Shown: positions 1 through 8,457, counted from the first letter of the stretch. The stretch: 38,248 nt of DNA from Sinorhizobium psoraleae (GCF_013283645.1 NZ_JABEKV010000009.1:109550-147797); one strand, 5' to 3'. Notes: a model not told the origin generated them from the letters alone. Numbers and translations: made by a program.

Positions 1-50
1 CACGTTGACGCGCGCGCCGAGGCCGATGGCGACGGTGCGCTAAAAACGTG

Positions 51-59
51 TTGGACTAA
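51..59. repeat. Left terminal motif of IS91-family element
   Basis: The 9-mer TTGGACTAA is the exact reverse complement of TTAGTCCAA at 2570-2578, which closes the 55-bp repeat on the other side of the transposase/recombinase pair. The two therefore mark the probable ends of one element of about 2.5 kb. Positions 60-316 are non-coding on inspection and hold the subterminal region downstream of the transposase stop. Positions 1-50 would be flanking DNA. The match is seen directly; its role as an IS end is inferred. Confidence 0.5.
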
Positions 60-316
60 GCCGCGGGCGCGATTCAGGTCCTATGGGTATTGAAGGGTGG
101 CGGCTCCAAGGAAAGGCGCCGCAGGGGCGGTGGTGACGAGGGTCGCCGCTGGGTGCACGGGACGAAAACAGCGCCGATTTCGAATTCGACAAGGGGTATG
201 GCCGTGATAACCTGCCGGGAGGGGCTGGTAGGCGCGACGGCACGCACCTTCGCGGTACCGACCGGTTTTCCGGCGGAACGATGCGTTACGGTGACGATGA
301 AAGCGGCGCGCTTCTT

Positions 317-1513
317 TCATGACGTATCCCAGCAATGCACGGGTCCGCTGACGCCGTCGAAAGTTTCGATGGTGATCATCTGCCCCTGACGACAGGCCGG
401 GCATTGCCTGAGGGAACACCCGGTGAGTTCCTCGTAACGGTCGCGATAGTCCTTCGGAGCCTGGCTCTCTGATGGCGCGGGAACCGGCATGCCGAGCAGG
501 TCGCGACAGTGGGCAAGCCTCTGTTGGCGGTAGCGATTGCCAAGAAAACCGTAATAGCGGATCCGATGGAAGCCCTCGGGCAGGACATGTAACAGAAAGC
601 GGCGGATGAATTCGTCGGCCGAGACGCTCATGACTTTTTGCCGATCGCCGTGCCGATAATCCTTCCAACGGAAACGCACAGCGCCATCCTCGATATCGAC
701 GAGCCGGTTGTTAGAGATGGCGACACGATGCGTGTAGCGGCCGACGTAGACGAGCACCTGTTCGGGCCCGGCGAAGGGCGGCTTGGCGTAGACGACCCAG
801 TCGGCCTTTCGCAGGGGTGCCAGATAGCGTCGGAAGGCTTTGCGTTCGCCAAGGCGCTGCAAGTCAGAGAAGAACTGCAGCTCGCCCGCATCGAAAGCTT
901 TCTCCAGGAGTTCCAGGAACAAGCGGCGGAACAGGCGAGAGAGCACCCGGACCGGCAGGAAAAAGCCGGGCTTGCAGGCGATCCATCGCGTGCGGTCCGG
1001 CGAGAACCCGCCACCCGGGACGACGCAGTGCAGGTGGGGATGGTGCAGTAGATTTTGTCCCCAGGTGTGCAAAACAGCGAAGAAGCCGATCTCGGCGCCG
1101 AGATGCTTGGGATCGGCGGCGATGGTGCGTAGCGTCTCGGCGGTGGCGCGAAACAGCATCCCGTAGACGAGCGCCTTGTTCTGATAGGCGACGGCGGCAA
1201 TGGCCTCCGGCAGCGTGAAGACGACGTGGAAGTACTGTGTGTCGAGCAGCTCGGCGCGGCGATCCTCCAGCCATTGCGCTCGGGCCAGCGACTGGCAGCG
1301 GGGGCAATGCCTGTCGCGGCAGCTGTTGAAGGCGATGCGCCGGTGGCCGCAGTGATTGCACGCTTCGACGTGCCCGCCGAGCGCGGCAGTCCGGCACAAC
1401 TCGATCGCCGTCATGACACGGCGCTGAGCTGTCGACAGCGATGTGTGCTGGGCACGATAGGCCTCACCGTAGCGACGGAAGATGTCCGCCACTTCCGGCC
1501 CGGAACGGACCAT
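317..1513 (-). CDS. IS91-family transposase (Y1/HUH type)
   Basis: This 398-residue protein has the IS91/IS801 transposase layout. An N-terminal zinc-binding region has the cysteine pairs C52-x2-C55 and C65-x4-C70-x2-C73. The metal-binding HLH of the HUH fold lies at residues 160-162, and the family's YVGRYTHR motif lies near 256-263, with tyrosines 256 and 260 as candidate nucleophiles. Such enzymes nick single-stranded DNA and move the element by rolling-circle-like transposition. The ATG at 1513 lies 7 bases past the stop of the companion recombinase gene, so the two are probably cotranscribed. Length and motifs look complete, with no frameshift visible. Confidence in the family is high. 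Whether the copy is active cannot be judged from sequence alone. Confidence 0.93.
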   Translation of the reverse strand: MVRSGPEVADIFRRYGEAYRAQHTSLSTAQRRVMTAIELCRTAALGGHVEACNHCGHRRIAFNSCRDRHCPRCQSLARAQWLEDRRAELLDTQYFHVVFTLPEAIAAVAYQNKALVYGMLFRATAETLRTIAADPKHLGAEIGFFAVLHTWGQNLLHHPHLHCVVPGGGFSPDRTRWIACKPGFFLPVRVLSRLFRRLFLELLEKAFDAGELQFFSDLQRLGERKAFRRYLAPLRKADWVVYAKPPFAGPEQVLVYVGRYTHRVAISNNRLVDIEDGAVRFRWKDYRHGDRQKVMSVSADEFIRRFLLHVLPEGFHRIRYYGFLGNRYRQQRLAHCRDLLGMPVPAPSESQAPKDYRDRYEELTGCSLRQCPACRQGQMITIETFDGVSGPVHCWDTS

Positions 1514-1520
1514 CGGGAGC

Positions 1521-2402
1521 TCAGAAATACTCAGGTTTGGGGGGCGGCAGCGGGGTGGGCGCTGGATGTGGCAAAAGTTCGAAGGGGCTCGCCGTGGCGC
1601 AGACCTTGTTGGTGGCGATGCGCAGGTAATGGGCGGTGGTTGCGAGGCTGCGGTGACCGAGCAGCAACTGAATGGTGCGCACGTCTGAGCCGGCCTCGAG
1701 GAGATGAACGGCGAAGGCGTGTCGCAGGCTGTGCGGTGTCACCGGTTTGGACAAGCCGGAGAGATCGTGCGCTTTTGCGCAGGCTTGCCCAACTGCATCC
1801 CTGCTGATTGGATGGCCGACGCGATCGCCAGGGAAGAGCCACGCCTTTGGCCGCCGCATCCTCCAATAGTCTCGCAGGATCTCCAGGAGCTTCGGCGACA
1901 GCATCACATAGCGATCCTTCTGGCCCTTTCCCTGCTCGACACGAACGACCATTCTCTGGCTGTCGATGTCCGTGGGCTTCAGGTGCACCGCTTCCGAAAT
2001 GCGCAGGCCGGCGGCATAGCACGTCGTCAGGATGGCGTGGTATTTGAGATCGGCCACGCAGCCGAGAAAGTGCTGTACTTCATCCGGACTGAGGATGATC
2101 GGCAGCTTCTGCGGTTTCTTCGGAAGCGGCAATACCTCTGCAGGCACCCAGTCCCTCTCGAGCGTGACGCTGAAGAAAAAGCGTAACGCCGCAATGGCGG
2201 TATGGATTGAGTTAGGCGCCAGCTTCTTCTCGTTGGCCAGATAGACCTGATAGGTCCGAATATCCTCGCGGCCGAGCAAGTCCGGCGCCTTGCCGAAGTG
2301 TCGTGCAAACAGCGACACTTGCCGCAGATATGAAAGCTGGGTATTGAGCGAGAAATTGCGCACCTGCATATCCTCGCTCATGCGCTGGCGAAGTGGGGTC
2401 AT
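1521..2402 (-). CDS. Tyrosine recombinase accompanying the IS91-like transposase
   Basis: This 293-residue XerC/XerD-like phage integrase has an N-terminal SAM-like DNA-binding domain (about residues 5-90) and a catalytic domain (about 105-280). The catalytic set is visible: R134 in GLRISE, H224-x-x-R227 in HSLRH, H250 in LLGHRS, and the nucleophile Y259 in TAHYLRI. The ATG at 2402 has a purine-rich ribosome site (GAGGAG) just upstream. Several alphaproteobacterial IS91-type elements carry such a recombinase in front of the transposase, and its job there is thought to be an accessory one, such as resolution. It is intact and transcribed toward the transposase gene. Confidence 0.92.
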   Translation of the reverse strand: MTPLRQRMSEDMQVRNFSLNTQLSYLRQVSLFARHFGKAPDLLGREDIRTYQVYLANEKKLAPNSIHTAIAALRFFFSVTLERDWVPAEVLPLPKKPQKLPIILSPDEVQHFLGCVADLKYHAILTTCYAAGLRISEAVHLKPTDIDSQRMVVRVEQGKGQKDRYVMLSPKLLEILRDYWRMRRPKAWLFPGDRVGHPISRDAVGQACAKAHDLSGLSKPVTPHSLRHAFAVHLLEAGSDVRTIQLLLGHRSLATTAHYLRIATNKVCATASPFELLPHPAPTPLPPPKPEYF

Positions 2403-2467
2403 GACGAGCTCCTCTGTCCGATGGGATGGCTGCCAAACAGCCGTCCCATCCTCGCGCAGTTGGGGCT

Positions 2468-2577
2468 CCTACTGAATACCTGACCTCCTTGCCGCTCCGC
2501 GGTAGCGGAGCGGGTTAGTCCACCTACTGAATACCTGACCTCCTTGCCGCTCCGCGGTAGCGGAGCGGGTTAGTCCA
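2468..2577. repeat. 55-bp tandem repeat at the IS91-like right end
   Basis: Two head-to-tail copies (2468-2522 and 2523-2577) are identical as read by eye. Each contains the palindrome CCGCTCCGC-GGTA-GCGGAGCGG and ends in TTAGTCCA. A subterminal hairpin next to a short end motif is the expected architecture of an IS91-type terminus. A doubled end suggests insertion next to an existing end, or an imprecise one-ended event. The repeat is seen directly; the role is inferred. Confidence 0.75.
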
Positions 2578-2588
2578 ATCGCCACTAT

Positions 2589-2614
2589 CTACCCTGCCGG
2601 ACTATGTCGGGTAG
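2589..2614. repeat. Dyad upstream of the RIT recombinase genes
   Basis: CTACCC at 2589-2594 and GGGTAG at 2609-2614 form a dyad with a 14-base spacer. The similarity extends outward (TATCTACCC against GGGTAGCTATA). It sits about 95 bases before the first recombinase gene and just outside the IS91-like end. It could be a recombinase-binding site or the left terminus of the RIT element. No matching copy was found downstream, where the element is truncated. Confidence 0.35.
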
Positions 2615-2708
2615 CTATATTTCGATCAAAGATTTCAAGGATTTATAGATAGCGTGTAGAGATAGTTCCTATCCCTTCCAGCAATCCAGCTTGGGAAGGG
2701 AGCAAACA

Positions 2709-3941
2709 ATGAAGTATTTCATCAACGATGATATCGCGTTGTCGCGGCCGCCGGAGGGACCGGTGGCGAGTTACATTATTCCATTTGCCGATTGGCTCGC
2801 TGATCGAGGCTACGGTCTTGTTTCCATGAGGAACCAGGTGCTGATGGCGGCAGGCTTCAGCAAATGGCTCGGGCATAAGGGGATTGAGCTCAGTGACATA
2901 AGTGAAGATCACCCCGGGCGTTATTTGCTGGACCGAGCGCAGCGGCCAAAGCTTGGAAATACCGCCGCTCTTCGACATCTGTTGGCTTTTCTGCGAAGCC
3001 AGAACGCAATCGCCGAAGAGATTGAGGCCGATCACAACCCATCGCAGGTAGAACAACATGTGCAGGCATATGAGCGGTATTTGCGAGACGCCGGTGCGCT
3101 AGCTCGCGAGACGATCATAAATTACCGGCCGGTCGTCCGAGATTTTCTCAATTTCCGCTTTAGCGATGGCGAGGTGTCGCTCGCACAATTGCGTGCCGTC
3201 GACGTGACCGATTTCGTGCAACGGAAGGTTTCACGTCTCAACATGCGACGCGCGAAGATCATTACCACCGCACTGCGGTCGTTTCTCTCTTATGCGCGCT
3301 ATCGGGGGGACATCACATCAGACCTAGCAGCAGCGGTTCCTATCGTAGCCAACTGGTCACTTTCGTCCATTCCCCGCGGGATCGGCCGCGATGAGGTCAC
3401 TCGTTTGCTCGCCAGCATCGATCGAGATACGCCGGTCGGATGCCGCGATTATGCGATGATCCTCGCATTGGCGCGATTGGGACTGCGGTCGAGCGAGGTG
3501 ATCATGCTCGAACTCGATGATATTGATTGGGCCGCCGGACAAATCCATGTGGTTGGCAAGAACGGGCAGCGCAAAGACCTTCCGTTGCCGGCCGACGTTG
3601 GCGAAGCGATCGCCGATTACCTATGGAAGGCGCGTCCGCGCAATGCCAGCCGCCGTGTCTTTCTACGCGACAAGGCGCCGATCCAGGGTTTCACCGGCCC
3701 ATGTGGACTCGGGTCGGTCAATCCGACGCTCACTCAAGAGGGCCGGCATCGACTCTCCCACAAAGGGAGCCCACCAGTTCCGACATGGGCTTGCCTCAGA
3801 GATGCTGCGCGGCGGCGCCTCGTTGGGGAGATCGGCGATGTTCTGGGACATCGCCATGTGCAGACAACGGCGATTTACGCCAAGGTCGATCTCGACGCGT
3901 TGCGAACACCGGCTTTGCCATGGCCGGGAGAAGCGCAATGA
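2709..3941 (+). pseudogene. First RIT tyrosine recombinase (RitA-type), frame-damaged
   Basis: The ATG at 2709 follows a good ribosome site (GGAAGGGAG) and is preferred over the TTG at 2691. The product is a 410-residue tyrosine recombinase. R near residue 260 (GLRSSE), the beta-hairpin lysine region (VVGKNGQ) and the nucleophile Y390 (AIYAKVD) are in frame. However, the expected HQFRH motif, with the second catalytic arginine, is encoded in the +1 frame between about 3719 and 3826. An extra base near 3719 and a lost base near 3826 compensate each other, so the frame stays open but about 36 residues are replaced. The protein should be inactive. It overlaps the next gene (ATG at 3938), as in RIT elements, where three adjacent recombinases overlap. 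Sequencing error is an alternative explanation. Confidence 0.8.
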
Positions 3942-4882
3942 GCACACTCCGACAGGCTGTTCAGGACTACCTCGAGATCGGCGAAGGTTGGGGTTCAAAT
4001 TGCGAGAGACAGGAAGGGGATTGATCGATTTCGTTACCTTCCTGGAGGCCAATGACACGCCATACATCACGACGGAACTGGCCCTTGCCTGGGCTCAGCG
4101 ACCGCCGCGGGCGCTGCCTTCGCATTGGGCGACCCGGCTGGGATATGTCCGCGTATTCGCCCGCTATCGCGCTGCTGCCGATCCGCGAACTCAGATTCCG
4201 CCAGCAGGTTTGCTGCCCTTTCGGCCGAAGCGGGCACGACCGTATCTCTATTCGAAGGTAGACATCCAACGTCTTCTGGCGGCCGCTCTGGAGATGCCAT
4301 GCCGATATAGCCGCTGCAAGCTCAGGCCATGGACATACTATTGCCTGTTCGATTGCTGAGCGTTTCCGGCCTGCGTCTCGGCGAGGACCGCAACCTCAAG
4401 CTCGCGGACGTTGATTTCGACGCTGCAGTGTTGACGATCCGCGGCACAAAGTTCGGCAAATCCCGTCTCGTGCCGATGCACGCGTCAATCTGTAGAGTGC
4501 TTCAGGAATATCTCAAACGCCGCCGGCAGCATTGTGCAGCCCAGGCATCATCGCCTTATTTGTTCACTTCGCAACTGGGCAATCGCCTTGAAAGATAAGT
4601 GGACAAAATGGGCAGGATCCGCTCGGGATCTTGCTCGGCTTCGTACCAAAGCACCAGTGTATTCGTCGCGAACACATGCCGCATGTCATGGAGGCGTGGA
4701 CCGTGGCTGTCAGTTGCGCCGCGCAGGCCGATCTGGCGAGACAGAGCATAGAACGTTCGATGAATGTCTCCGACTCGGCCATGTCCCACGTGGCCGATAC
4801 CCAATGGTACCTCAGCAGTTCACCCGAATTGATGAAAGAAGCAATGCGCCGCCTTGAACGTCGCTGGGAGGATCGGACATGA
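3938..4882 (+). pseudogene. Second RIT tyrosine recombinase (RitB-type), frameshifted and internally inverted
   Basis: It starts at ATG 3938, overlapping the first recombinase stop. The reading frame breaks near 3978 (N-terminal domain continues in another frame as RRRLGFKLRE and onward) and again near 4350, after which SGLRLGE, with the first catalytic arginine, is read. At 4593 the coding sense disappears from the plus strand. The missing part, including LHDMRHVFATNTL and ILPILSTYL, is found on the minus strand in 4593-4774. The plus strand then resumes with HVADTQWYLSS and runs to the TGA at 4880-4882. The stop overlaps the start of the third recombinase (ATGA). Reversing 4593-4774 restores an in-frame left join. 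The gene is clearly dead. Confidence 0.8.
4593..4774 (-). other. Inverted catalytic segment of the RitB-type recombinase
   Basis: Translated on the minus strand, this segment gives DIHRTFYALSRQ, then LHDMRHVFATN (the box-II R-H motif) and ILPILSTYL. It is the missing middle of the catalytic domain encoded on the plus strand on both sides. If reversed in place, the codon series at the left edge becomes CTT GAA GTC GGA GAC ATT, which is in frame. The right edge rejoins TAT-CT with CGGCCATGTC, with small indels. No inverted repeats are seen at the borders, so a programmed invertible switch is not supported. Confidence 0.75.
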
Positions 4883-5245
4883 ACAAGCACGCCAGCCTGG
4901 CGCCACTCTTGGAGCGTTTTTTCATCCAACGCCTGATGCAACAGCGGCAGGCAAGCCCGCATACGATCAGCTCCTATCGGGACACATTTCGGCAGTGCTG
5001 AAGTTCGCCCAACGAAGGTCGCATAAGCCGCCGACCCGCCTGAGCTTTGAGGAAGTCGACGCGCCGTTGATCGTTTCCTTCCTTGATGACCTGGAGAACC
5101 ACCAGGGCATCAGCGTCCGCAGCCGCAACTTGCGCCTCACGGCGATTCATTCCTTCTTTCGCTATGCCGCCTTCGAAGCACCCGAGCATTCCGCTCAAAT
5201 TCAACGTGTTCTTGCCATTCCCAGCAAGCGCTACACTCGAACGTT
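4879..5245 (+). pseudogene. Third RIT tyrosine recombinase (RitC-type), N-terminal fragment
   Basis: The ATG at 4879 overlaps the stop of the preceding gene in an ATGA junction. About 39 codons (MNKHASLAPLLERFF and onward) run to a TGA near 4996. A one-base loss then moves the sequence into another frame that continues as LKFAQRRSHKPPTR through RNLRLTAIHSFFRYAAFEAP to SKRYTRTL near 5245. Only the N-terminal core-binding domain of a tyrosine recombinase is present. The whole catalytic domain is missing and replaced by unrelated debris. This is the truncated right side of the trio. Confidence 0.75.
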
Positions 5246-5427
5246 GCCAGTCGACCGATGTGGTCACCTCTGCCCGCGAAATCGTCATAGCGCCTCTCCC
5301 AGGACTACCGCCAAGGACCTGCAGCGCACGCGCCCGTCAAACATTGCGACCCTCAACGGTCCTCAACGGAAGGATACGTTGCATCTCCTCCGCTGCCCAA
5401 GGAAATCCTGGCGGCCGTGGCATTGGC

Positions 5428-5535
5428 GTGTCCTATGAAGCCGTGCGCGAGTGGGGAAGAAATTCGGCAAGGCGCTCTCCGACCGGATCCGCCAGCGGGC
5501 TCCTGCTCGCGGGGACAAATGGCCTCTGCGCGAAA
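5428..5535 (+). mobile_element. IS6-like transposase fragment
   Basis: VSYEAVREW starts at 5428 in one frame, followed after a frame change by KKFGKALSDRIRQRAP and a GDKW/PLREIV stretch. This matches the region of IS6/IS240-type DDE transposases between the helix-turn-helix and the first catalytic aspartate, where GDRWHLDE is usual. Only about 35 residues are recognisable, and the D of the DE pair is changed. The rest of 5246-5780 shows no coding sense that I can identify and looks like mixed mobile-element debris. Confidence 0.45.
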
Positions 5536-6043
5536 TCGTTATGTCGATCACGTCGAACAACATTGGCTGCTTTCACATCGAACATCGCCAGCACAAAGCG
5601 ATAGCAAGCGGTGGCAAGGGGCGGCTGGAACGCGTCTCACAGGTTCAAGATTCTGGCGACAGTGCTTGACCCGCAGATCTCGGGCCAGGTCGCAACGGCT
5701 CGCTTGCGCGAAGGATGACCAAAGTCGGCAGTGACAGATCCGGGTCGGGCGGCGGATATACCGGGCTGTCTTCGGCTCTCGGATGAAACGAGCGGCTCAG
5801 ACGAATAGGCCGCCGATATCGCTCTATAATGAACACCTATTTGTGCTGTTGGCAGAAGCGGAGCATAGGAGATTCGAATGCAACGGATCGCCGATCGCTC
5901 TTCGAGCATTGGGATGTAAAAGCATTTGCTATCGTTGTGCTCAGGATCTGGCGAAATTGCCAAACATGCAGTGCCGTGCTCGCGGCCCTCAGTGCATAAT
6001 ACGATCGCGACCAGCGCATTCGCGCTTGCATTGGAGGTGCATT

Positions 6044-8314
6044 ATGACTGCCATCAACGGACTTGGGGGTCCTGTTTGGCAATATGCAGATGACAGCACT
6101 GACGGTGCGGCCCCGACTCGCGTCGCTTCTGATGAACTCGGCCAAACGAACAATTCTGACCTTGCGCGGATGGGCTCCGAGCCTCGAGACCTCGAGACTC
6201 GCGTCCCGATCGAGGACAGGGCCGGGCAGCGCGGTCATGGTGGGAACTTCAACGTCCCGCATAGATATTATCCACCAAGTCGGGCAGCGAGCTCGTCGTT
6301 TTCCCACGACCAGTCCTGGCGCGGCGATCAAGTCTCCGGAAGTTCACAACCAGATTCGCTCTCCTCGCATAGGCGCTTCGCGCCCGACCTGAGTGTCAGG
6401 CCAGGAAAGCGGCGTGTCGAGGATGTCGCCGCGCCGAGGTCTCACGCGGCTCCCGCTTCTGATCAACGAGGCCGAACGAAAAACTCTGTCCTTGCACGGA
6501 TGGGCTCTGAGTCTCGAGACCTGGAGACTCGCGTCCCAATCGAGGACAGGGCCGGGCAGCGCGGTCATGGTGGGAACGTCAACGTCCCGCACAGATATTA
6601 TCCACCAAGTCGGGCAGAGAGCTCGTCGTTTTCTCACGACCAGTCCTGGCGCGGCGATCAAGTCTCACTCTCCTCGCATATGCGCTTCGCGCCCGACCTG
6701 AGTGTCAGGCCAGGAAAGCGGCGTGTCGAGGATGTCGCCGCGCCGAGGTCTCACGCGGCTCCCGCTTCTGATCAACGAGGCCGAACGAAAAACTCTGTCC
6801 TTGCACGGATGGGCTCTGAGTCTCGAGACCTGGAGACTCGCATCCCAATCGAGGAAAGGGCCGGGCAGCGCGGTCACGGTGGGAACTTCGAGATTCCGTC
6901 TAGATTTTATCGTCGCGCACCAGGTCGGGCAGAAAGCTCGTCATTTTCTCATGACCAATCCTGGCGCGGCGATCAAGCCTCCAGACATTCAAAACCAGAC
7001 TCGCTCTCCTGGCATAGGCGCTTCGCGCCCGACCTGAGTGTCCGGCCAGGAAAGCGGCGCGTGGACGATGTCGCCGCGCCGAGCTTCCACGGTGGAAGAT
7101 TAGAGCGGCCCTATAGGTCTTCGGATGCCCTTAATGCAGCGCTAAGGGGCATTGATCGCGCACGCGACGTCCATGGATTCTCAGTTGTAGTGGCGAACTA
7201 TGCCAGGCAGCTGCGAATGCCGGAGAAGGCAACGTTCCTGCAAAAGGCCGCGGCTGACTTCCGATGCAGATTTGTCGTACGCTTGGCGGAGAATATTCGC
7301 GCGGAAGAATCCTGGAACTACGCCAGGATATGCAACGCGGTGAGCGCGGATGCCGGCGGTCGGGAAGGTATGGAAGCTTGCAAGGACTTGGCCGCTCGAG
7401 TATCGAGGCTCGACGACGGGCTTATGAACAAAGTTGACGTCCGAGCCTTTCCGCTCCTCGCCTCATCATTCGGTCGGCACTCGCGGGCGGCGGAATGCCG
7501 CAAGGGGACGATCAGAATCGCGGAATTTTGTTGTAATGCAAGCCGCGTATTGTCGGAGCAGACCAATCAAGGCCTAGCCTTACTGGTGAATGGCTTCAGC
7601 AAGTGGCCGGACGCAGCGGGCTGTCGCCGCGCTACAAGCGCGATCGCCGGTGAGGTCGCTGGCTGGCCCGGCAGGCTGACTGATATTCCGCAGGGGCTGG
7701 CGAACCTGGTGAATGGTTTCAGCAAGTGGCCGGAACAGGCGGCCAACCTTCAAGCTACGCTCGCGATCGCCGCTGAGGTCACTCGCCGCGCCACCCGCGA
7801 TGCCCGGCTCACTGATTTTTTTCCGCAGGAGCTGGCGAACCTGGTGAACGGTTTCAGCAAGTGGCCGGAGGAGGCGGGCTGTCGCGAGGCCACCGTCGCA
7901 ATCGCCGGTGAGGTGCCTTCCCAGCTCTCCTATTTTGATCCACAGGCGCTGGCGAACCTGGTGAACGGTTTCAGCAAGTGGCCGGAGGAGGCGGGCTGTC
8001 GCGAGGCCACCGTCGCAATCGCCGGTGAGGTGCCTTCCCGGCTCTCCGCTTTTAAGCCGCAGGCGCTGGCGAACCTGGTGAACGGTTTCAGCAAGTGGCC
8101 GGAGGAGGCTGGCTGTCGCGAGGCCACCGTCGCAATCGCCGGTGAGGTGCCTTCCCGGCTCTCCGCTTTTAAGCCGCAGGAGCTGGCAAACCTGGTGAAC
8201 GGTTTCAGCAAGTGGCCGGAGGAGGCACCGCGTCGTCGTCTTCCCGCCGAGCCCAGGAAGCTATGCGTCGGAGCGGATGGGTTGATAGTTCGTGTGACTG
8301 TGTCGTTCATCTGA
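6044..8314 (+). CDS. SKWP-repeat type III effector-like protein, 3'-truncated
   Basis: The ATG at 6044 has a strong ribosome site (GGAGGT, 8 bases away). An in-frame upstream start near 5783 is less credible. The 756-residue product has three parts. Residues about 40-350 hold three long Arg/Ser-rich repeats. Residues about 350-500 form a unique alpha-helical stretch. From about 505 there are six repeats centred on LVNGFSKWP, with SKWP starting at residues 519, 560, 605, 644, 683 and 722. SKWP repeats are the hallmark of the RipS (Ralstonia) and XopAD (Xanthomonas) effectors, helical-repeat proteins injected into plant cells. Those are much longer, and here the series breaks off after the sixth motif into an unrelated tail (PRRRLPAEP to the stop), so the gene is probably truncated. 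No convincing TtsI-binding tts box was found upstream. Confidence 0.75.
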   Translation: MTAINGLGGPVWQYADDSTDGAAPTRVASDELGQTNNSDLARMGSEPRDLETRVPIEDRAGQRGHGGNFNVPHRYYPPSRAASSSFSHDQSWRGDQVSGSSQPDSLSSHRRFAPDLSVRPGKRRVEDVAAPRSHAAPASDQRGRTKNSVLARMGSESRDLETRVPIEDRAGQRGHGGNVNVPHRYYPPSRAESSSFSHDQSWRGDQVSLSSHMRFAPDLSVRPGKRRVEDVAAPRSHAAPASDQRGRTKNSVLARMGSESRDLETRIPIEERAGQRGHGGNFEIPSRFYRRAPGRAESSSFSHDQSWRGDQASRHSKPDSLSWHRRFAPDLSVRPGKRRVDDVAAPSFHGGRLERPYRSSDALNAALRGIDRARDVHGFSVVVANYARQLRMPEKATFLQKAAADFRCRFVVRLAENIRAEESWNYARICNAVSADAGGREGMEACKDLAARVSRLDDGLMNKVDVRAFPLLASSFGRHSRAAECRKGTIRIAEFCCNASRVLSEQTNQGLALLVNGFSKWPDAAGCRRATSAIAGEVAGWPGRLTDIPQGLANLVNGFSKWPEQAANLQATLAIAAEVTRRATRDARLTDFFPQELANLVNGFSKWPEEAGCREATVAIAGEVPSQLSYFDPQALANLVNGFSKWPEEAGCREATVAIAGEVPSRLSAFKPQALANLVNGFSKWPEEAGCREATVAIAGEVPSRLSAFKPQELANLVNGFSKWPEEAPRRRLPAEPRKLCVGADGLIVRVTVSFI
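6170..7090 (+). repeat. Three direct repeats of about 310-330 bp inside the effector gene
   Basis: Units begin with ATGGGCTC at 6170, 6500 and 6809, giving periods of 330 and 309 bp. The 21-bp difference removes seven codons (GSSQPDS region) from the second unit. Each encodes a block with ESRDLETRVPIE-like, RAGQRGHGGN, SSSFSHDQSWRGDQ and RFAPDLSVRPGKRRV motifs. Copies 2 and 3 are nearly identical at the DNA level, which suggests recent duplication or gene conversion. Confidence 0.9.
7556..8232 (+). repeat. SKWP tandem repeats
   Basis: Six coding repeats have SKWP codons at 7598, 7721, 7856, 7973, 8090 and 8207. Spacing is 41, 45, 39, 39 and 39 codons. The last three intervals are exactly 117 bp and almost identical in DNA, including the unit CREATVAIAGEVPSRLS. 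This indicates recent tandem expansion at the 3' side. Confidence 0.9.
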
Positions 8315-8457
8315 TCGACTCAGTGGTAGATCAAACAGCGCTTTATCCGCCGAAGCCAGCGGCGTCACTTCAACGTCACTCCTGAAGCAAGCGCACTGGC
8401 TCGAATACGGGCAGACGATCGCCACGACCACGAGCAAGCCCATCACGGTGCGTGTGA

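Noticed and set aside
81..668. Long minus-strand reading frame
   Set aside because: It overlaps the transposase 3' end in another frame and has no recognisable protein character.
4593..4774. Programmed invertible switch
   Set aside because: No inverted repeats are visible at the two borders, and the gene is already frameshifted elsewhere.
4556..4804. Independent minus-strand gene
   Set aside because: Its residues complete the plus-strand recombinase; it is an inverted piece of that gene.
5783..6043. In-frame extension upstream of the SKWP gene and a tts-box promoter
   Set aside because: The strong ribosome site at 6031-6036 favours ATG 6044. Candidate tts-like strings near 5690 and 5940 have wrong spacing between the CAG and CG elements.
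7556..8232. CRISPR array or tandem satellite
   Set aside because: The repeats are coding, in frame, 117 bp apart and without variable spacers of CRISPR size.
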